Source: Nonomuraea solani (GTDB lineage: Bacteria > Actinomycetota > Actinomycetes > Streptosporangiales > Streptosporangiaceae). Taken from it: a stretch of DNA of 64,000 nucleotides. The DNA is taken from assembly GCF_900108335.1 (NCBI RefSeq), contig NZ_FNVT01000008.1, positions 372,001 through 436,000 of the forward strand. The letters are read 5' to 3'. The position numbers were made by a program, and so were the translations under genes. Positions 25,492-33,783 of the stretch are shown in pieces. A model generated the notes under the pieces. The model had not been told where the DNA came from. It ran no database searches and saw only the letters and a list, made by a program, of their open reading frames with translations. How positions within the stretch are numbered: position 1 is the first letter of the stretch; each line of letters starts with the position of its first letter.

Positions 25492-26484
25492 ATGACCGAC
25501 AAGCCGACAAATGAGGACTTCCTCCGGCTGGCTGACCCGATGCGGCGCGAACTACTGGCGCACTGCTATCGCATGATGGGCTCCGTTCACGACGCCGAAG
25601 ATCAAGTCCAGGAGACCTATCTGCGCGCCTGGCGGGCCTACGACGGGTTCGAGGGGCGATCCTCGCTGCGTACGTGGCTCTACCGCATCGCCACCACCAC
25701 GTGCCTGACCGCGCTCGACAGCCGCGGCCGGCGGCCGTTGCCGACCGGGCTGGGCGCGCCGAGCCTGGAGGCGACCGCTCCCCTGGTGCAGGACACCGAG
25801 GTGCCCTGGCTGGAGCCGGTGCCCGACGCGCTGGCGGGCGCGGGTGGCGACGACCCCGCCTCGATCGTGACCGAGCGCGAGAGCATCAGGCTCGCGCTCA
25901 TCGCCGCGCTGCAGCACCTGCCCCCCCGGCAGCGGGCGGTGCTGATCCTGCGCGACGTGCTCAGGTGGAAGGCCGCCGAGGTGGCCGAGGCGGTCGGCAC
26001 GTCCGTCGCGGCCGTCAACAGCATCCTGCAGCGGGCCCGCGCGCAGCTCAGCGAGGTGTCGCCGAGCCTCGACGACCCGGTGGAACCGCTGTCGGACGAG
26101 CAGCGGGAGCAACTCGACCGGTACGTGGCGGCCTTCGAGAACTACGACATCGACGGCCTGGTCCACCTGTTCACCAAGGACGCGGTGTGGGAGATGCCGC
26201 CGTTCGTGGGCTGGTATCAGGGGCCCGAGACGATCGCGGAGCTCACCAGGACGCAGTGCCCGGCCGAGGCTCCCGGCGATCTCAAGCTGGTGCCCACCGC
26301 GGCGAACGGGCAGCCCGCCTTCGCGGTCTACTTCCGGGGAGACGACGGGGTCTATCGCCAGTTCGCGCTGATGGTGCTGACCTTCTCCGGCACGCAGATC
26401 AGCCATGTCGGCATGTTCTTCGAGGAGAAGCTGTTCGAGACGTTCGAGCTTCCGGCGACCTGGGAGGGTTCCGCAGCAAAGTAG
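25492..26484 (+). CDS. SigG-like ECF sigma factor with SnoaL-like C-terminal domain
   Basis: A 330-residue ECF sigma: region 2 (LLAHCYRMMGSVHDAEDQVQ, WRAYDGFEGRSSLRTWLYRI), region 4 (LPPRQRAVLILRDVLRWKAA, SVAAVNSILQRARAQL) and a SnoaL_2 domain (AAFENYDIDGLVHLFTKDAV, PPFVGWYQGPETIAEL). I took the ATG with AGGGG upstream; 24 bases upstream another Met is in frame but lacks a site. No anti-sigma gene is adjacent. Its stop codon TAG is part of the operator of the thiolase gene behind it, so the two were probably joined long ago. Regulon unknown. Confidence 0.88.
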   Translation: MTDKPTNEDFLRLADPMRRELLAHCYRMMGSVHDAEDQVQETYLRAWRAYDGFEGRSSLRTWLYRIATTTCLTALDSRGRRPLPTGLGAPSLEATAPLVQDTEVPWLEPVPDALAGAGGDDPASIVTERESIRLALIAALQHLPPRQRAVLILRDVLRWKAAEVAEAVGTSVAAVNSILQRARAQLSEVSPSLDDPVEPLSDEQREQLDRYVAAFENYDIDGLVHLFTKDAVWEMPPFVGWYQGPETIAELTRTQCPAEAPGDLKLVPTAANGQPAFAVYFRGDDGVYRQFALMVLTFSGTQISHVGMFFEEKLFETFELPATWEGSAAK

Positions 26485-26495
26485 AACGCGTTACA
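26482..26495. promoter_or_regulatory. KstR-type operator before the FadA5-like thiolase
   Basis: TAGAACGCGTTACA matches TNNAACNNGTTNNA exactly, 31 bases before the thiolase ATG. Its first three bases are the stop codon of the sigma factor gene. Confidence 0.8.
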
Positions 26496-26526
26496 GTCGC
26501 GCCAGAGCAACGTTCTGGAGGCGACC

Positions 26527-27642
26527 ATGGGCACACCGGTGATCGTCGAAGCCGTACGCACGCCGATCGGCAAGCGGGCCGGCCGGCTGTCGGAGCTGAA
26601 ACCGCAACAGGTTCTGGCCACGGCGCTGACCGGGCTCGTCGAGCGCTCCGGGCTCGATCCGGCGGTCGTGGAGCAGGTGTTCGCCGGGTGCGTGACGCAG
26701 GCGGGCGAGCAGGGCGGGCACGTCGGGCGATACTCGTGGCTGTACGCCGGGCTGCCGTACCAGACCGGTGTCACCACCGTGGACGCCCAGTGCGGGTCCT
26801 CGCAGCAGGCGGTGCACCTGGCGGCGGCCATGATCGCGGCGGGGGTGATCGAGGCCGGCGTCGGGTGCGGGGTCGAGGTCATGAGCCGGGCGCCGCTGGG
26901 CAGCAACGTGCGCCCGGCCAAGCCCAGGCCGGACGACTGGAGCATCGACCTGCCCGACCAGTTCACCGCCGCCGAGCGGATCGCGCGGCGGCGCGGGCTG
27001 ACGCGAGAGCGGCTCGACTGGTTCGGGGCGCGGTCCCAGCGGCTGGCGGCCAAGGCGTGGGCCGACGGGCGGTTCGAGCGCGAGATCGTGCCGGTCGGCG
27101 ACGTACGCAAAGACCAGGGGCTGCGCGAGACCACCGCCGAGGGCCTGGCCGGGCTCAAGCCGGTGCTGAACGACGGCCTGCACACGGCCGGCACCTCGTC
27201 GCAGATCTCCGACGGCGCCGCGGCCGTGCTGGTGATGAGCGAGTCGGCGGCGCGGCGGCACGGGCTGCGGCCCCGGGCCAGGATCCTGGCGCAGGCGCTG
27301 GTCGGGGCGGAGCCGTACTACCACCTGGACGGGCCCGTGGAGGCGACGGCCAGGGTGCTGGCGGCGGCCGGCATGACGATCGGCGACCTGGACAGATTCG
27401 AGGTCAACGAGGCGTTCGCGTCGGTGGTGCTGTCGTGGGCGAGCGTGCACGAGCCCGACCTCGACCGGGTCAACGTCAACGGCGGCGCGATCGCGCTCGG
27501 CCATCCCGTGGGCGCCACGGGCGCGCGGCTGATCACCTCGGCGCTGCACGAGCTGGAGCGCTCTGACTCCGCCACCGCGCTGGTGACGATGTGCGCGGGC
27601 GGGGCGCTGTCCACGGCCACGATTCTGGAACGGATCGGCTGA
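26527..27642 (+). CDS. fadA5: FadA5-like steroid thiolase (acetyl-CoA acetyltransferase)
   Basis: A 371-residue thiolase with all catalytic residues: nucleophile Cys in TTVDAQCGSSQQAVH, His in NVNGGAIALGHPVGATGARL and the second Cys in LVTMCAGGALS. FadA5 (Rv3546) thiolyses 3-oxo-cholest-en-24-oyl-CoA during sterol side-chain shortening and sits beside the igr genes in M. tuberculosis. Here it is 2 kb from the equivalent operon, with an exact KstR-type site. ATG with GGAGG upstream. A general beta-ketothiolase remains possible. Confidence 0.84.
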   Translation: MGTPVIVEAVRTPIGKRAGRLSELKPQQVLATALTGLVERSGLDPAVVEQVFAGCVTQAGEQGGHVGRYSWLYAGLPYQTGVTTVDAQCGSSQQAVHLAAAMIAAGVIEAGVGCGVEVMSRAPLGSNVRPAKPRPDDWSIDLPDQFTAAERIARRRGLTRERLDWFGARSQRLAAKAWADGRFEREIVPVGDVRKDQGLRETTAEGLAGLKPVLNDGLHTAGTSSQISDGAAAVLVMSESAARRHGLRPRARILAQALVGAEPYYHLDGPVEATARVLAAAGMTIGDLDRFEVNEAFASVVLSWASVHEPDLDRVNVNGGAIALGHPVGATGARLITSALHELERSDSATALVTMCAGGALSTATILERIG

Positions 27643-27709
27643 ACACGTATTCGATCCCGGCGGGCGGCGCTCTTACCCGCGGCACACCTCACTCGAAATC
27701 GGGGGCTAC

Positions 27710-28732
27710 ATGAAGACCAGGCGCAGGCCGTACGCGGAGCAGCGTCCGCAGGACCTCGGCGGCGGGGTTTGGAGCGTGCCGGTACCGATCCCGGGCAACC
27801 CGCTCGGATACACGATCGTCTACGCCGTCGAGTCGCCCAAGGGGCCTGTGCTGGTCGACGCCGGCTGGAACCATCCGGACGCCTGGGAGGCGCTCAGCGG
27901 CGGGCTGGCGGCGCTCGGGCACGACGTGAGCACGGTGAGCGGGGTGGTCGTCACTCATTTCCATCCCGACCACGCCGGGCTCGCCGGGCAGGTCAGGGAC
28001 GTGTCCGGAGCCTGGATCGCCATGCACGAGGAGGACGCGGCGCTGGTCAGGCTGATGAACGACTTCGCCGCCGACCAGCACGACGACTTCCAGAGCGACA
28101 TGCTGAGGCGGGCGGGCGCCGATCCGGGCGAGGCCAGGCAGGCGATGGGCTCGCGACCCATTCCGCCGGCGTTGCCGGACCGCAAGCTGCGCGACGGCGA
28201 CCTGGTGGACCTGCCGGGGCGCAAGCTGCGCGCCGTGCACACCCCCGGACACACGCCCGGCCACATCTGCCTGCACCTGGAGGACGCCGACCGGCTGTTC
28301 ACCGGCGACCACGTCCTGCCGGACATCACCCCGCACATCGGGATCTATCCGTACGACCGGAGCGACGTCGATCCGCTGGGCGAGTTCCTGGAGTCGCTGG
28401 AGCGGATCGAGGAGTTGGGCCCGCTGGACGCCCTGCCCGCCCATGAATGGATATTTCCCGATGTGGCCGCGCGCGCCGCCCAGATCCGCCACCATCACGA
28501 GGAGAAGCTCGAACGGCTGCGCGCCCTCCTGGCCCAGCGGCCCGAGCCGCTGACCATCTGGGAGGTCGCCGCGATGATGACGTGGAACAAGCCATGGGAC
28601 GATTTGTCCCCCGTGCTGAGAGGCATGGCGGCCGGCGAGGCCGCGGCCCACCTGCGCGCCCTGGAGGCCCGCGGCGCGATTCGCCGCCACGCAGGTGTCG
28701 ATCTCGTTCGCTTTCAGGCTCTAGACTCCTAG
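27710..28732 (+). CDS. MBL-fold metallo-hydrolase with C-terminal winged helix (LACTB2-like)
   Basis: A 340-residue metallo-beta-lactamase-fold enzyme: metal motif TVSGVVVTHFHPDHAGLAG (HxHxDH), further ligands in VHTPGHTPGHIC and LFTGDHVLPD, and an AHEW near 245. The last 80 residues (LTIWEVAAMMTWNKPWDDL) fit the winged-helix tail of LACTB2-like hydrolases. It lies 67 bases after the thiolase on the same strand and may be co-transcribed; an acyl-CoA thioesterase role is an untested possibility. Its stop codon lies in the operator of the next gene. Confidence 0.85.
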   Translation: MKTRRRPYAEQRPQDLGGGVWSVPVPIPGNPLGYTIVYAVESPKGPVLVDAGWNHPDAWEALSGGLAALGHDVSTVSGVVVTHFHPDHAGLAGQVRDVSGAWIAMHEEDAALVRLMNDFAADQHDDFQSDMLRRAGADPGEARQAMGSRPIPPALPDRKLRDGDLVDLPGRKLRAVHTPGHTPGHICLHLEDADRLFTGDHVLPDITPHIGIYPYDRSDVDPLGEFLESLERIEELGPLDALPAHEWIFPDVAARAAQIRHHHEEKLERLRALLAQRPEPLTIWEVAAMMTWNKPWDDLSPVLRGMAAGEAAAHLRALEARGAIRRHAGVDLVRFQALDS

Positions 28733-28748
28733 ACATCCGATGTCTAGG
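28728..28748. promoter_or_regulatory. GntR operator (autoregulatory) CCTAGACATCCGATGTCTAGG
   Basis: Nine-base arms flank a CCG spacer, directly ahead of the GntR gene. The core ACATCCGATGT recurs as ACATCGGATGT over the promoter of the fucose-type operon at 41129. FadR-type regulators commonly bind such sites and repress themselves. Confidence 0.75.
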
Positions 28749-28757
28749 GAGAGAAGC

Positions 28758-29438
28758 GTGGCGGTCACCGACGCGGCCATCGACAAGATCAAGCAGATGA
28801 TCGTCTCCGGCGAGCTGGCCCCCGGGGACCGGCTGCCAAAGGAGGCCGACCTCGCCGAACGACTCGGCCTGTCACGCAACTCGCTGCGGGAGGCCGTACG
28901 CGCGTTGTCGCTGATCAACGTGCTGGACGTCCGGCAGGGCGACGGCACCTATGTCACCAGCCTGGAGCCCCGGCTACTGCTGGACACCATGTCGTTCGTG
29001 CTCGACCTGCACCGCGACGACACGGTGATCCAGTTCTTCGAGGTCCGGCGCATCCTGGAGCCGGCCGCCACCGCCATGGCGACCGAGCTGATGACCGACG
29101 CGGACATCGACGCGCTGCGGGTGATCCTGGAGTCGCTGCCGGAGCGGCCCACCGTGGAGGAGCTGGTGGCCAACGACCTGCAGTTCCACCACCGGATCGC
29201 GCAGGGGTCGGGCAACAGCGTGCTGTGCTCGTTCATCGAGAGCCTGTCGGGCCCGACCACCCGGGCCCGCATCTGGCGGGGGCTCACGCAGGAGGGGGCG
29301 ATGGAGAAGACGCGGGAGCAGCACACCGCGATCTACGAGGCCATCGCCGCCCGGCAGGCCGACGTGGCGCGGGCCTGGGCGACCGTACACGTGGCGGGCG
29401 TGGAGTCGTGGCTGCGCAGAGCCCTGGAACTGGACTGA
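28758..29438 (+). CDS. GntR-family (FadR/FCD) transcriptional regulator
   Basis: A 226-residue regulator: winged helix (IKQMIVSGELAPGDRLPKEA, LAERLGLSRNSLREAVRALS, GDGTYVTS) followed by an all-helical FCD effector domain with metal-binding His residues (NDLQFHHRIAQGSGN, REQHTAIYEAIA, VHVAGVESWL). I chose GTG at 28758 because AGGGAGAG lies five bases upstream; an ATG inside the operator is less likely. Shared operators suggest it represses the sugar-acid operon 12 kb away. The inducer may be a sugar acid of that pathway. Confidence 0.88.
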   Translation: MAVTDAAIDKIKQMIVSGELAPGDRLPKEADLAERLGLSRNSLREAVRALSLINVLDVRQGDGTYVTSLEPRLLLDTMSFVLDLHRDDTVIQFFEVRRILEPAATAMATELMTDADIDALRVILESLPERPTVEELVANDLQFHHRIAQGSGNSVLCSFIESLSGPTTRARIWRGLTQEGAMEKTREQHTAIYEAIAARQADVARAWATVHVAGVESWLRRALELD

Positions 29439-29493
29439 CCAGCGACCTTCAGCCGCTGGACCGACCACCAGAGGCCGTCCAACGCTGAACCGG

Positions 29494-29523
29494 CCAGAGG
29501 CCCGGCGACCGCCGGGCCTCTGG
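29494..29523 (+). terminator. Hairpin after GntR gene
   Basis: CCAGAGGCCCGGCG and CGCCGGGCCTCTGG form a perfect 14-bp stem 55 bases past the stop. No T tract follows. It could serve both convergent genes. Confidence 0.6.
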
Positions 29524-29525
29524 AA

Positions 29526-29555
29526 CCGGTCGGCCTCGTGCCGGTCGGCCTCGTG
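29526..29555. repeat. 15-bp direct repeat (x2)
   Basis: CCGGTCGGCCTCGTG occurs twice head-to-tail just after the terminator. The rest of this 220-base gap shows nothing else. Confidence 0.8.
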
Positions 29556-29658
29556 CCGGCCCGCCGAAGGCGAACCGGCCTCCCCTCCTACGGCCTCCCC
29601 GCCTCCCCTTCCCTTCGAAAGGACCGCGCCGAAGTGCGGCGGGAAGGAGTGTCAGAGG

Positions 29659-31158
29659 TCAGCCGAGCTGCGCCTTGAGGACGTTGAAGGAGATCGGCGG
29701 CAGCACGGCCTTGAGCCGGTCACCGTCGATCACCGCGCCGTCGAGGGCGCGCGGCTCGACGCGCCGCGGCTCCCGCTCGGTGTTGCGGGCGGCGGTGTCG
29801 GCGTCGGCGACCGTGATGTGGGAGATGTCCGTCCCCCTCGGCAGCCCGCGCAGGTCGATCTCCAGCGGCAGCGGCTCGTCCCCGCGGTTCACCGCGAACA
29901 CCGACAGCCGCCGCTCGTCGTCGAGCGTCGCGGCGGCGGCCAGCACGGGCACCTCGCCGAACTCCTCGGTCGGCATGTTCGGAGCCGTGGCCTGGACGCG
30001 CAGGACCCGGCCGCGGGCGTGGGCGGCCGTGAGCGCGAACGGGTGGAAGATCGTCTGCCGCCAGGCCGGGCCGCCCGGCTCGGTACGGATGGGAGCGATC
30101 ACATTGGCGAGCTGCGCCTGACAGGCGATGCCCACCCGGTCGGCGTTGTTGAGCAGGGTGATCAGCAGGCTGCCGACCACCGCCGCACCCGCGACGTCGT
30201 AGTCCTCCTCGATGATGCGCGGCGCCTGCTCCCAGTCGAGGCTCTGCTCGCCGCCGAACAGGCTCTGTGACCAGACGTTCCACTCGTCGAACGAGAGCTT
30301 GAGCCGCTTGCGACTGCCGAGCTTGGCAGCCACGTGGTCGGCGGTGGAGATCACGTCGTGGATCTGCCGCTCCATCTGCACGGCCGAGGCCAGGAAGCTC
30401 GCCCGGTCGCCGCCCACGGCGTCGTAGTAGGCGTGCGTGGAGATGTAGTCGACCTGGTCGTAGCAGTGCTCCAGCACCGTCGCCTCCCAGGACCCGAACG
30501 TGGGCATGTGCGGGTTGGAGCTGCCGCAGGCCACCAGCTCGATGCTCGGGTCCACCCGGCGCATGGCCTTGGCGGTCTCCAGGGCGAGCCTGCCGTACTC
30601 CTCCGCGGTCTTCCCGCCGATCTGCCAGGGACCGTCCATCTCGTTGCCCAGGCACCAGACCTTGATGCCGTACGGCTCCCGCGTCCCGTGCTTGATCCGC
30701 AGATCCGACCAGCGCGTGCCGCCCGGGAAGTTGGTGTATTCGAGCAGGTCACGAGCCGCCCGCACGCCACGCGTACCCAGGTTGACCGCCATCACCGGCT
30801 CGGCGTCCACCTCGCGCAGCCAGGTCATGAACTCGCCGAGCCCGAACGCGTTCGTCTCGATCTGCCGCCAGGCCAGGTCGAGCCGGGTGGGCCGGTCGGC
30901 GGACGGTCCGACGCCGTCCTCCCAGTCGTAGTTGGAGACGAAGTTGCCGCCCGGGTAGCGCACGGCGGTGACGCCCATCTCCCGCGTCAGCTCGATGACG
31001 TCGCGGCGCAGCCCGTCGCCGTCGGCCTCGGGGTGGCCGGGCTCGAACACGCCCGTGTACACGCACCGCCCCATGTGCTCGACGAACGATCCGAACAGCC
31101 GCCGTTCGACCGGCCCGACCTCGAACGCGGGGTCGAGGGTGAGCTTGGCGGATCCCAT
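29659..31158 (-). CDS. GH51 alpha-L-arabinofuranosidase
   Basis: A 499-residue glycoside hydrolase family 51 enzyme: FGSFVEHMGRCVYTGVFEPG, TAVRYPGGNFVSNYDWEDG, the acid/base Glu in VWCLGNEMDGPWQIG and the nucleophile Glu in KLSFDEWNVWSQ, followed by a beta-sandwich tail. No signal peptide, so it acts in the cytoplasm on imported arabino-oligosaccharides. The ATG at 31158 has AAGGAGG upstream; a Met ten codons earlier is rejected. It is divergent from a LacI regulator, with operators between. Confidence 0.92.
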   Translation of the reverse strand: MGSAKLTLDPAFEVGPVERRLFGSFVEHMGRCVYTGVFEPGHPEADGDGLRRDVIELTREMGVTAVRYPGGNFVSNYDWEDGVGPSADRPTRLDLAWRQIETNAFGLGEFMTWLREVDAEPVMAVNLGTRGVRAARDLLEYTNFPGGTRWSDLRIKHGTREPYGIKVWCLGNEMDGPWQIGGKTAEEYGRLALETAKAMRRVDPSIELVACGSSNPHMPTFGSWEATVLEHCYDQVDYISTHAYYDAVGGDRASFLASAVQMERQIHDVISTADHVAAKLGSRKRLKLSFDEWNVWSQSLFGGEQSLDWEQAPRIIEEDYDVAGAAVVGSLLITLLNNADRVGIACQAQLANVIAPIRTEPGGPAWRQTIFHPFALTAAHARGRVLRVQATAPNMPTEEFGEVPVLAAAATLDDERRLSVFAVNRGDEPLPLEIDLRGLPRGTDISHITVADADTAARNTEREPRRVEPRALDGAVIDGDRLKAVLPPISFNVLKAQLG

Positions 31159-31191
31159 GGACAGTCCTCCTTGATTGGCTTCGCCCATCTA

Positions 31192-31215
31192 TACATCGTT
31201 GTATTCAACGTTGTA
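31192..31215. promoter_or_regulatory. Tandem LacI-type operators between GH51 and lacI
   Basis: TACATCGTTGTA and TTCAACGTTGTA abut head-to-tail in the 81-base divergent gap. Both carry a central CGTT and a TTGTA arm, typical of LacI-family half-sites. A TAATAC -10-like box for the lacI gene lies just downstream. Confidence 0.65.
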
Positions 31216-31239
31216 AAGCAACTAATACACTTTGTGGCC

Positions 31240-32256
31240 ATGGACAGATCTCGCGTCGGCCTCAAGGACGTGGCCCGACTGGCCGGCGTCTCCGTGAAGA
31301 CCGTCTCCAACGTGGTCAACGGCTATGTTCACGTAACCCCGGCCACGCGTACGCGGGTCGAGGCGGCCATCAAGGAGCTCAACTACCGGCCCAACCTGTC
31401 GGCCAGGAACCTGCGGCAGGGCCGTACCGGGATCATCGCCCTGGCGGTCCCCGAACTGGACATCCCCTATTTCGCGGAGCTGGCCCACTTCGTGGTCGCG
31501 TGCGCGGAGGAGCGCGGGCTGACCGTGCTGATCGACCAGACCGGGGCCACGCGGGAGCGCGAACAGCTCGTCGCCGAGGGCTTCCGCGCCCATCTGATCG
31601 ACGGCCTGATCTTCAGCCCGCTCGCCCTGACGGCCGACGACCTGGCCGCGCGCGTGGACGACACGCCGATGGTGCTGCTGGGCGAGCGGGTGTCCGGGGG
31701 GACGGCCGACCACATCGTGGTGGACAACGTGGCCGCCGCCAGGGACGCCACGCTGCACCTGGCCTCGCTCGGCCGCCGCCGCATCGCCGCGATCGGGGCC
31801 CAGGACGACGCGGTGGCGGAGACGTCCCGGCTGCGGCTGGCCGGCTATCGCCAGGCGCTGAAGGAGACCGGGCTGCCCAGGGACGACCGGCTGGTGGTGC
31901 CCGTGGAGGCGTACCACCGTGCGGACGGGGCCCGCGCGATGGCCGCGCTGCTGGACTCGGGGCCGATGCCGGACGCGGTCTTCTGCTTCAACGACCTGCT
32001 GGCGCTGGGCGCGCTGCGTACCCTGCTGGAGCGGGGCCACTCCGTGCCGGGGGAGGTGGCGCTGGCGGGCTTCGACGACATCGAGGACGGCCGCTACGGC
32101 ACCCCGACCCTCACCACCATCTCCCCCGACAAGCAGGCGATCGCCCGCCAGGCCGTCGACCTGCTGGCCGACCGCATGGCCAAGAGCTCGCAGGCGGAGG
32201 CCAGGGAGATTCATGTGGCGTACCGGCTGGTGATCCGGGAGAGCACCAACGGGTAG
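31240..32256 (+). CDS. LacI-family transcriptional regulator
   Basis: A 338-residue LacI/GalR protein: helix-turn-helix and hinge (LKDVARLAGVSVKTVSNVVN, RPNLSARNLRQGRTG), then a periplasmic-binding-like sensor (DAVFCFNDLLALGALRTL, VALAGFDDIEDGRYGTPTL). It most likely represses the divergent arabinofuranosidase gene in the absence of an arabinose-type inducer. The ATG follows TAATAC closely, which fits a short or absent leader; a GTG two codons earlier is possible. Confidence 0.9.
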   Translation: MDRSRVGLKDVARLAGVSVKTVSNVVNGYVHVTPATRTRVEAAIKELNYRPNLSARNLRQGRTGIIALAVPELDIPYFAELAHFVVACAEERGLTVLIDQTGATREREQLVAEGFRAHLIDGLIFSPLALTADDLAARVDDTPMVLLGERVSGGTADHIVVDNVAAARDATLHLASLGRRRIAAIGAQDDAVAETSRLRLAGYRQALKETGLPRDDRLVVPVEAYHRADGARAMAALLDSGPMPDAVFCFNDLLALGALRTLLERGHSVPGEVALAGFDDIEDGRYGTPTLTTISPDKQAIARQAVDLLADRMAKSSQAEAREIHVAYRLVIRESTNG

Positions 32257-32266
32257 TACCGGTTCT

Positions 32267-33214
32267 GTGTCCGACAAACTTGAGCGATATCGGAGCAAAC
32301 GCGACCCGAAACGTACCCCTGAGCCCGTCCCCGACGCCCCCTCCGCCTCCCCCGGCGGCGACGCCTTCGTCATCCAGGAGCACCACGCGCGGTCCCTGCA
32401 CTGGGACCTGCGCCTGGAACGCGACGGCGTCCTGGTCTCCTGGGCCGTCCCCAAGGGCCTGCCGGCCGACCCCGGCACCAATCACCTGGCCGTGCGCACC
32501 GAGGACCACCCGATGGAGTACCTCACCTTCCACGGCGAGATCCCCAAGGGCGAGTACGGCGGCGGCACCATGACCATCTGGGACACCGGCACGTACGAGA
32601 CGGAGAAGTGGTCGGATCGCGAGGTCAAGTTCGTCCTGCGCGGCGACCGGTCCGCGGGCCGGTTCGTGCTGTTCAGGACGCGGGACAAGAACTGGATGAT
32701 CCACCGCATGGGCGACGCGGTCCGCGACCCGTTCCCGGCGCTGGAGCCGATGCTCCCGGCCGAACGCGCCCGCCTCCCCAAGGACCCCTCGGCCTACGCC
32801 TTCGAGTTCGCATGGGGCGGCCGGCGGCTGCTGGTCCCCATCGACGGCGGCCGTACGGACGCGGCCAGGGAGCATCCGTGGCTGCGCGAGCTGGCCGAGT
32901 CGTTCGGCAGCCGGTCGGCGGTGCTCGACGGCGAGCTGGCGACGCTCGGGGGCGCGGAGATTCTCCTCTTCTACGACCTCCTGTACGACGACGGCCGCTC
33001 CCTGGTCGAGGAGCCCTACACGGCGCGACGGGCGGCCCTGGAAGCGCTCGGGCTGTCGAACGCGCACTGGCAGACGGCACCGTCGTGGCCCGGCGAGGCG
33101 GGTCCGGTCCGGCAGGCGGCCAGGGAGCAGGGGCTGCCGGGGGTGCTGGCCAAACGACTGGACTCGCCGTACGAGCCGGGGTCGTCGAAGGCGTGGCTGT
33201 TCATTCCCGCATGA
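32267..33214 (+). CDS. LigD-type 3'-phosphoesterase fused to a degenerate DNA-ligase domain
   Basis: A 315-residue protein. Residues 32-150 form the LigD phosphoesterase domain with the metal residues His39, His45 and Asp47 (QEHHARSLHWDLRLE), HPMEYLTFHGEIPKGEYGGG and TRDKNWMIHRMG. The rest resembles an ATP-dependent ligase adenylation domain (VLDGELATL, GVLAKRLDSPYEPGSSKAW), but the adenylation motif ExKxDGxR reads FEFAWGGRR: Ala182 replaces the catalytic Lys and Gly the Asp. It can be an end-cleaning phosphoesterase, not a ligase. It may join end joining as a scaffold. GTG start, ten bases after lacI. Confidence 0.86.
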   Translation: MSDKLERYRSKRDPKRTPEPVPDAPSASPGGDAFVIQEHHARSLHWDLRLERDGVLVSWAVPKGLPADPGTNHLAVRTEDHPMEYLTFHGEIPKGEYGGGTMTIWDTGTYETEKWSDREVKFVLRGDRSAGRFVLFRTRDKNWMIHRMGDAVRDPFPALEPMLPAERARLPKDPSAYAFEFAWGGRRLLVPIDGGRTDAAREHPWLRELAESFGSRSAVLDGELATLGGAEILLFYDLLYDDGRSLVEEPYTARRAALEALGLSNAHWQTAPSWPGEAGPVRQAAREQGLPGVLAKRLDSPYEPGSSKAWLFIPA

Positions 33215-33244
33215 CCGCTCCACCGGCTGAGGGATACTCAGGGC

Positions 33245-33700
33245 GTGCTGATCACTGGAATCTCACCCGACGGCGATCCGCTCGGGGGCGAGTTGCTCGC
33301 CCTGCAGCGCGCCTCCTACGCGGTCGAGGCCGCGATCATCGGTGACGACCGCATCCCGCCGCTGCACGAGAGCCTCGCCGAGCTGCGCGCGCAGCCGCTG
33401 CTCTGGCTGGGAGCGATGGAGGACGATCGGCTGGTGGGGGCCGTGGCGTGGGAGGAGACGGCCGGTGAGGTGGACCTCAACCGGCTCGTCGTGCATCCGG
33501 CGGCGCTGCGGCGCGGGATCGGGCGGGCCCTGGTCAAGGAGGTCATGGCCAGGGCCTCCGGGCGCCGGGTGGTGGTGTCCACGGGGCGGGACAACACGCC
33601 GGCGCGCAGGCTGTACGAGCGGCTCGGGTTCGTACCGGCCGGTCAGACCGAGGTGATCCCGGGCCTGTGGCTGGCGCACTACGCCTGCCCGGCCGCCTGA
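33245..33700 (+). CDS. GNAT-family N-acetyltransferase
   Basis: A 151-residue GNAT protein with a central acetyl-CoA motif (NRLVVHPAALRRGIGRALVK) and a C-terminal RDNTPARRLYERLGFVPAGQ. GTG start, 30 bases after the phosphoesterase gene on the same strand. Substrate unknown. Its 3' end shares sequence with the tandem repeat that follows. Confidence 0.87.
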   Translation: MLITGISPDGDPLGGELLALQRASYAVEAAIIGDDRIPPLHESLAELRAQPLLWLGAMEDDRLVGAVAWEETAGEVDLNRLVVHPAALRRGIGRALVKEVMARASGRRVVVSTGRDNTPARRLYERLGFVPAGQTEVIPGLWLAHYACPAA

Positions 33701-33703
33701 CCC

Positions 33704-33773
33704 GCTCCCGGCCGGAGCCGTCGCACCACGCCTGCCCTGCTCCCGGCCGGAGCCGTCGCACTACGCCTGCCCG
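33704..33773. repeat. 35-bp tandem duplication between convergent genes
   Basis: Two head-to-tail copies start with GCTCCCGGCCGGAGCCGTCG and end in ACGCCTGCCC. The latter part also matches the last codons of the preceding GNAT gene (CACTACGCCTGCCCG). The repeat therefore seems to derive from the gene's own 3' end. Confidence 0.85.
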
Positions 33774-33783
33774 ACCGCCTCAC

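Noticed and set aside
27639..27652. KstR-like word CTGAACACGTATTC before the MBL gene
   Set aside because: Four or more mismatches to the TAGAACNNGTTNCA set, including the GTT core, and it overlaps the thiolase stop.
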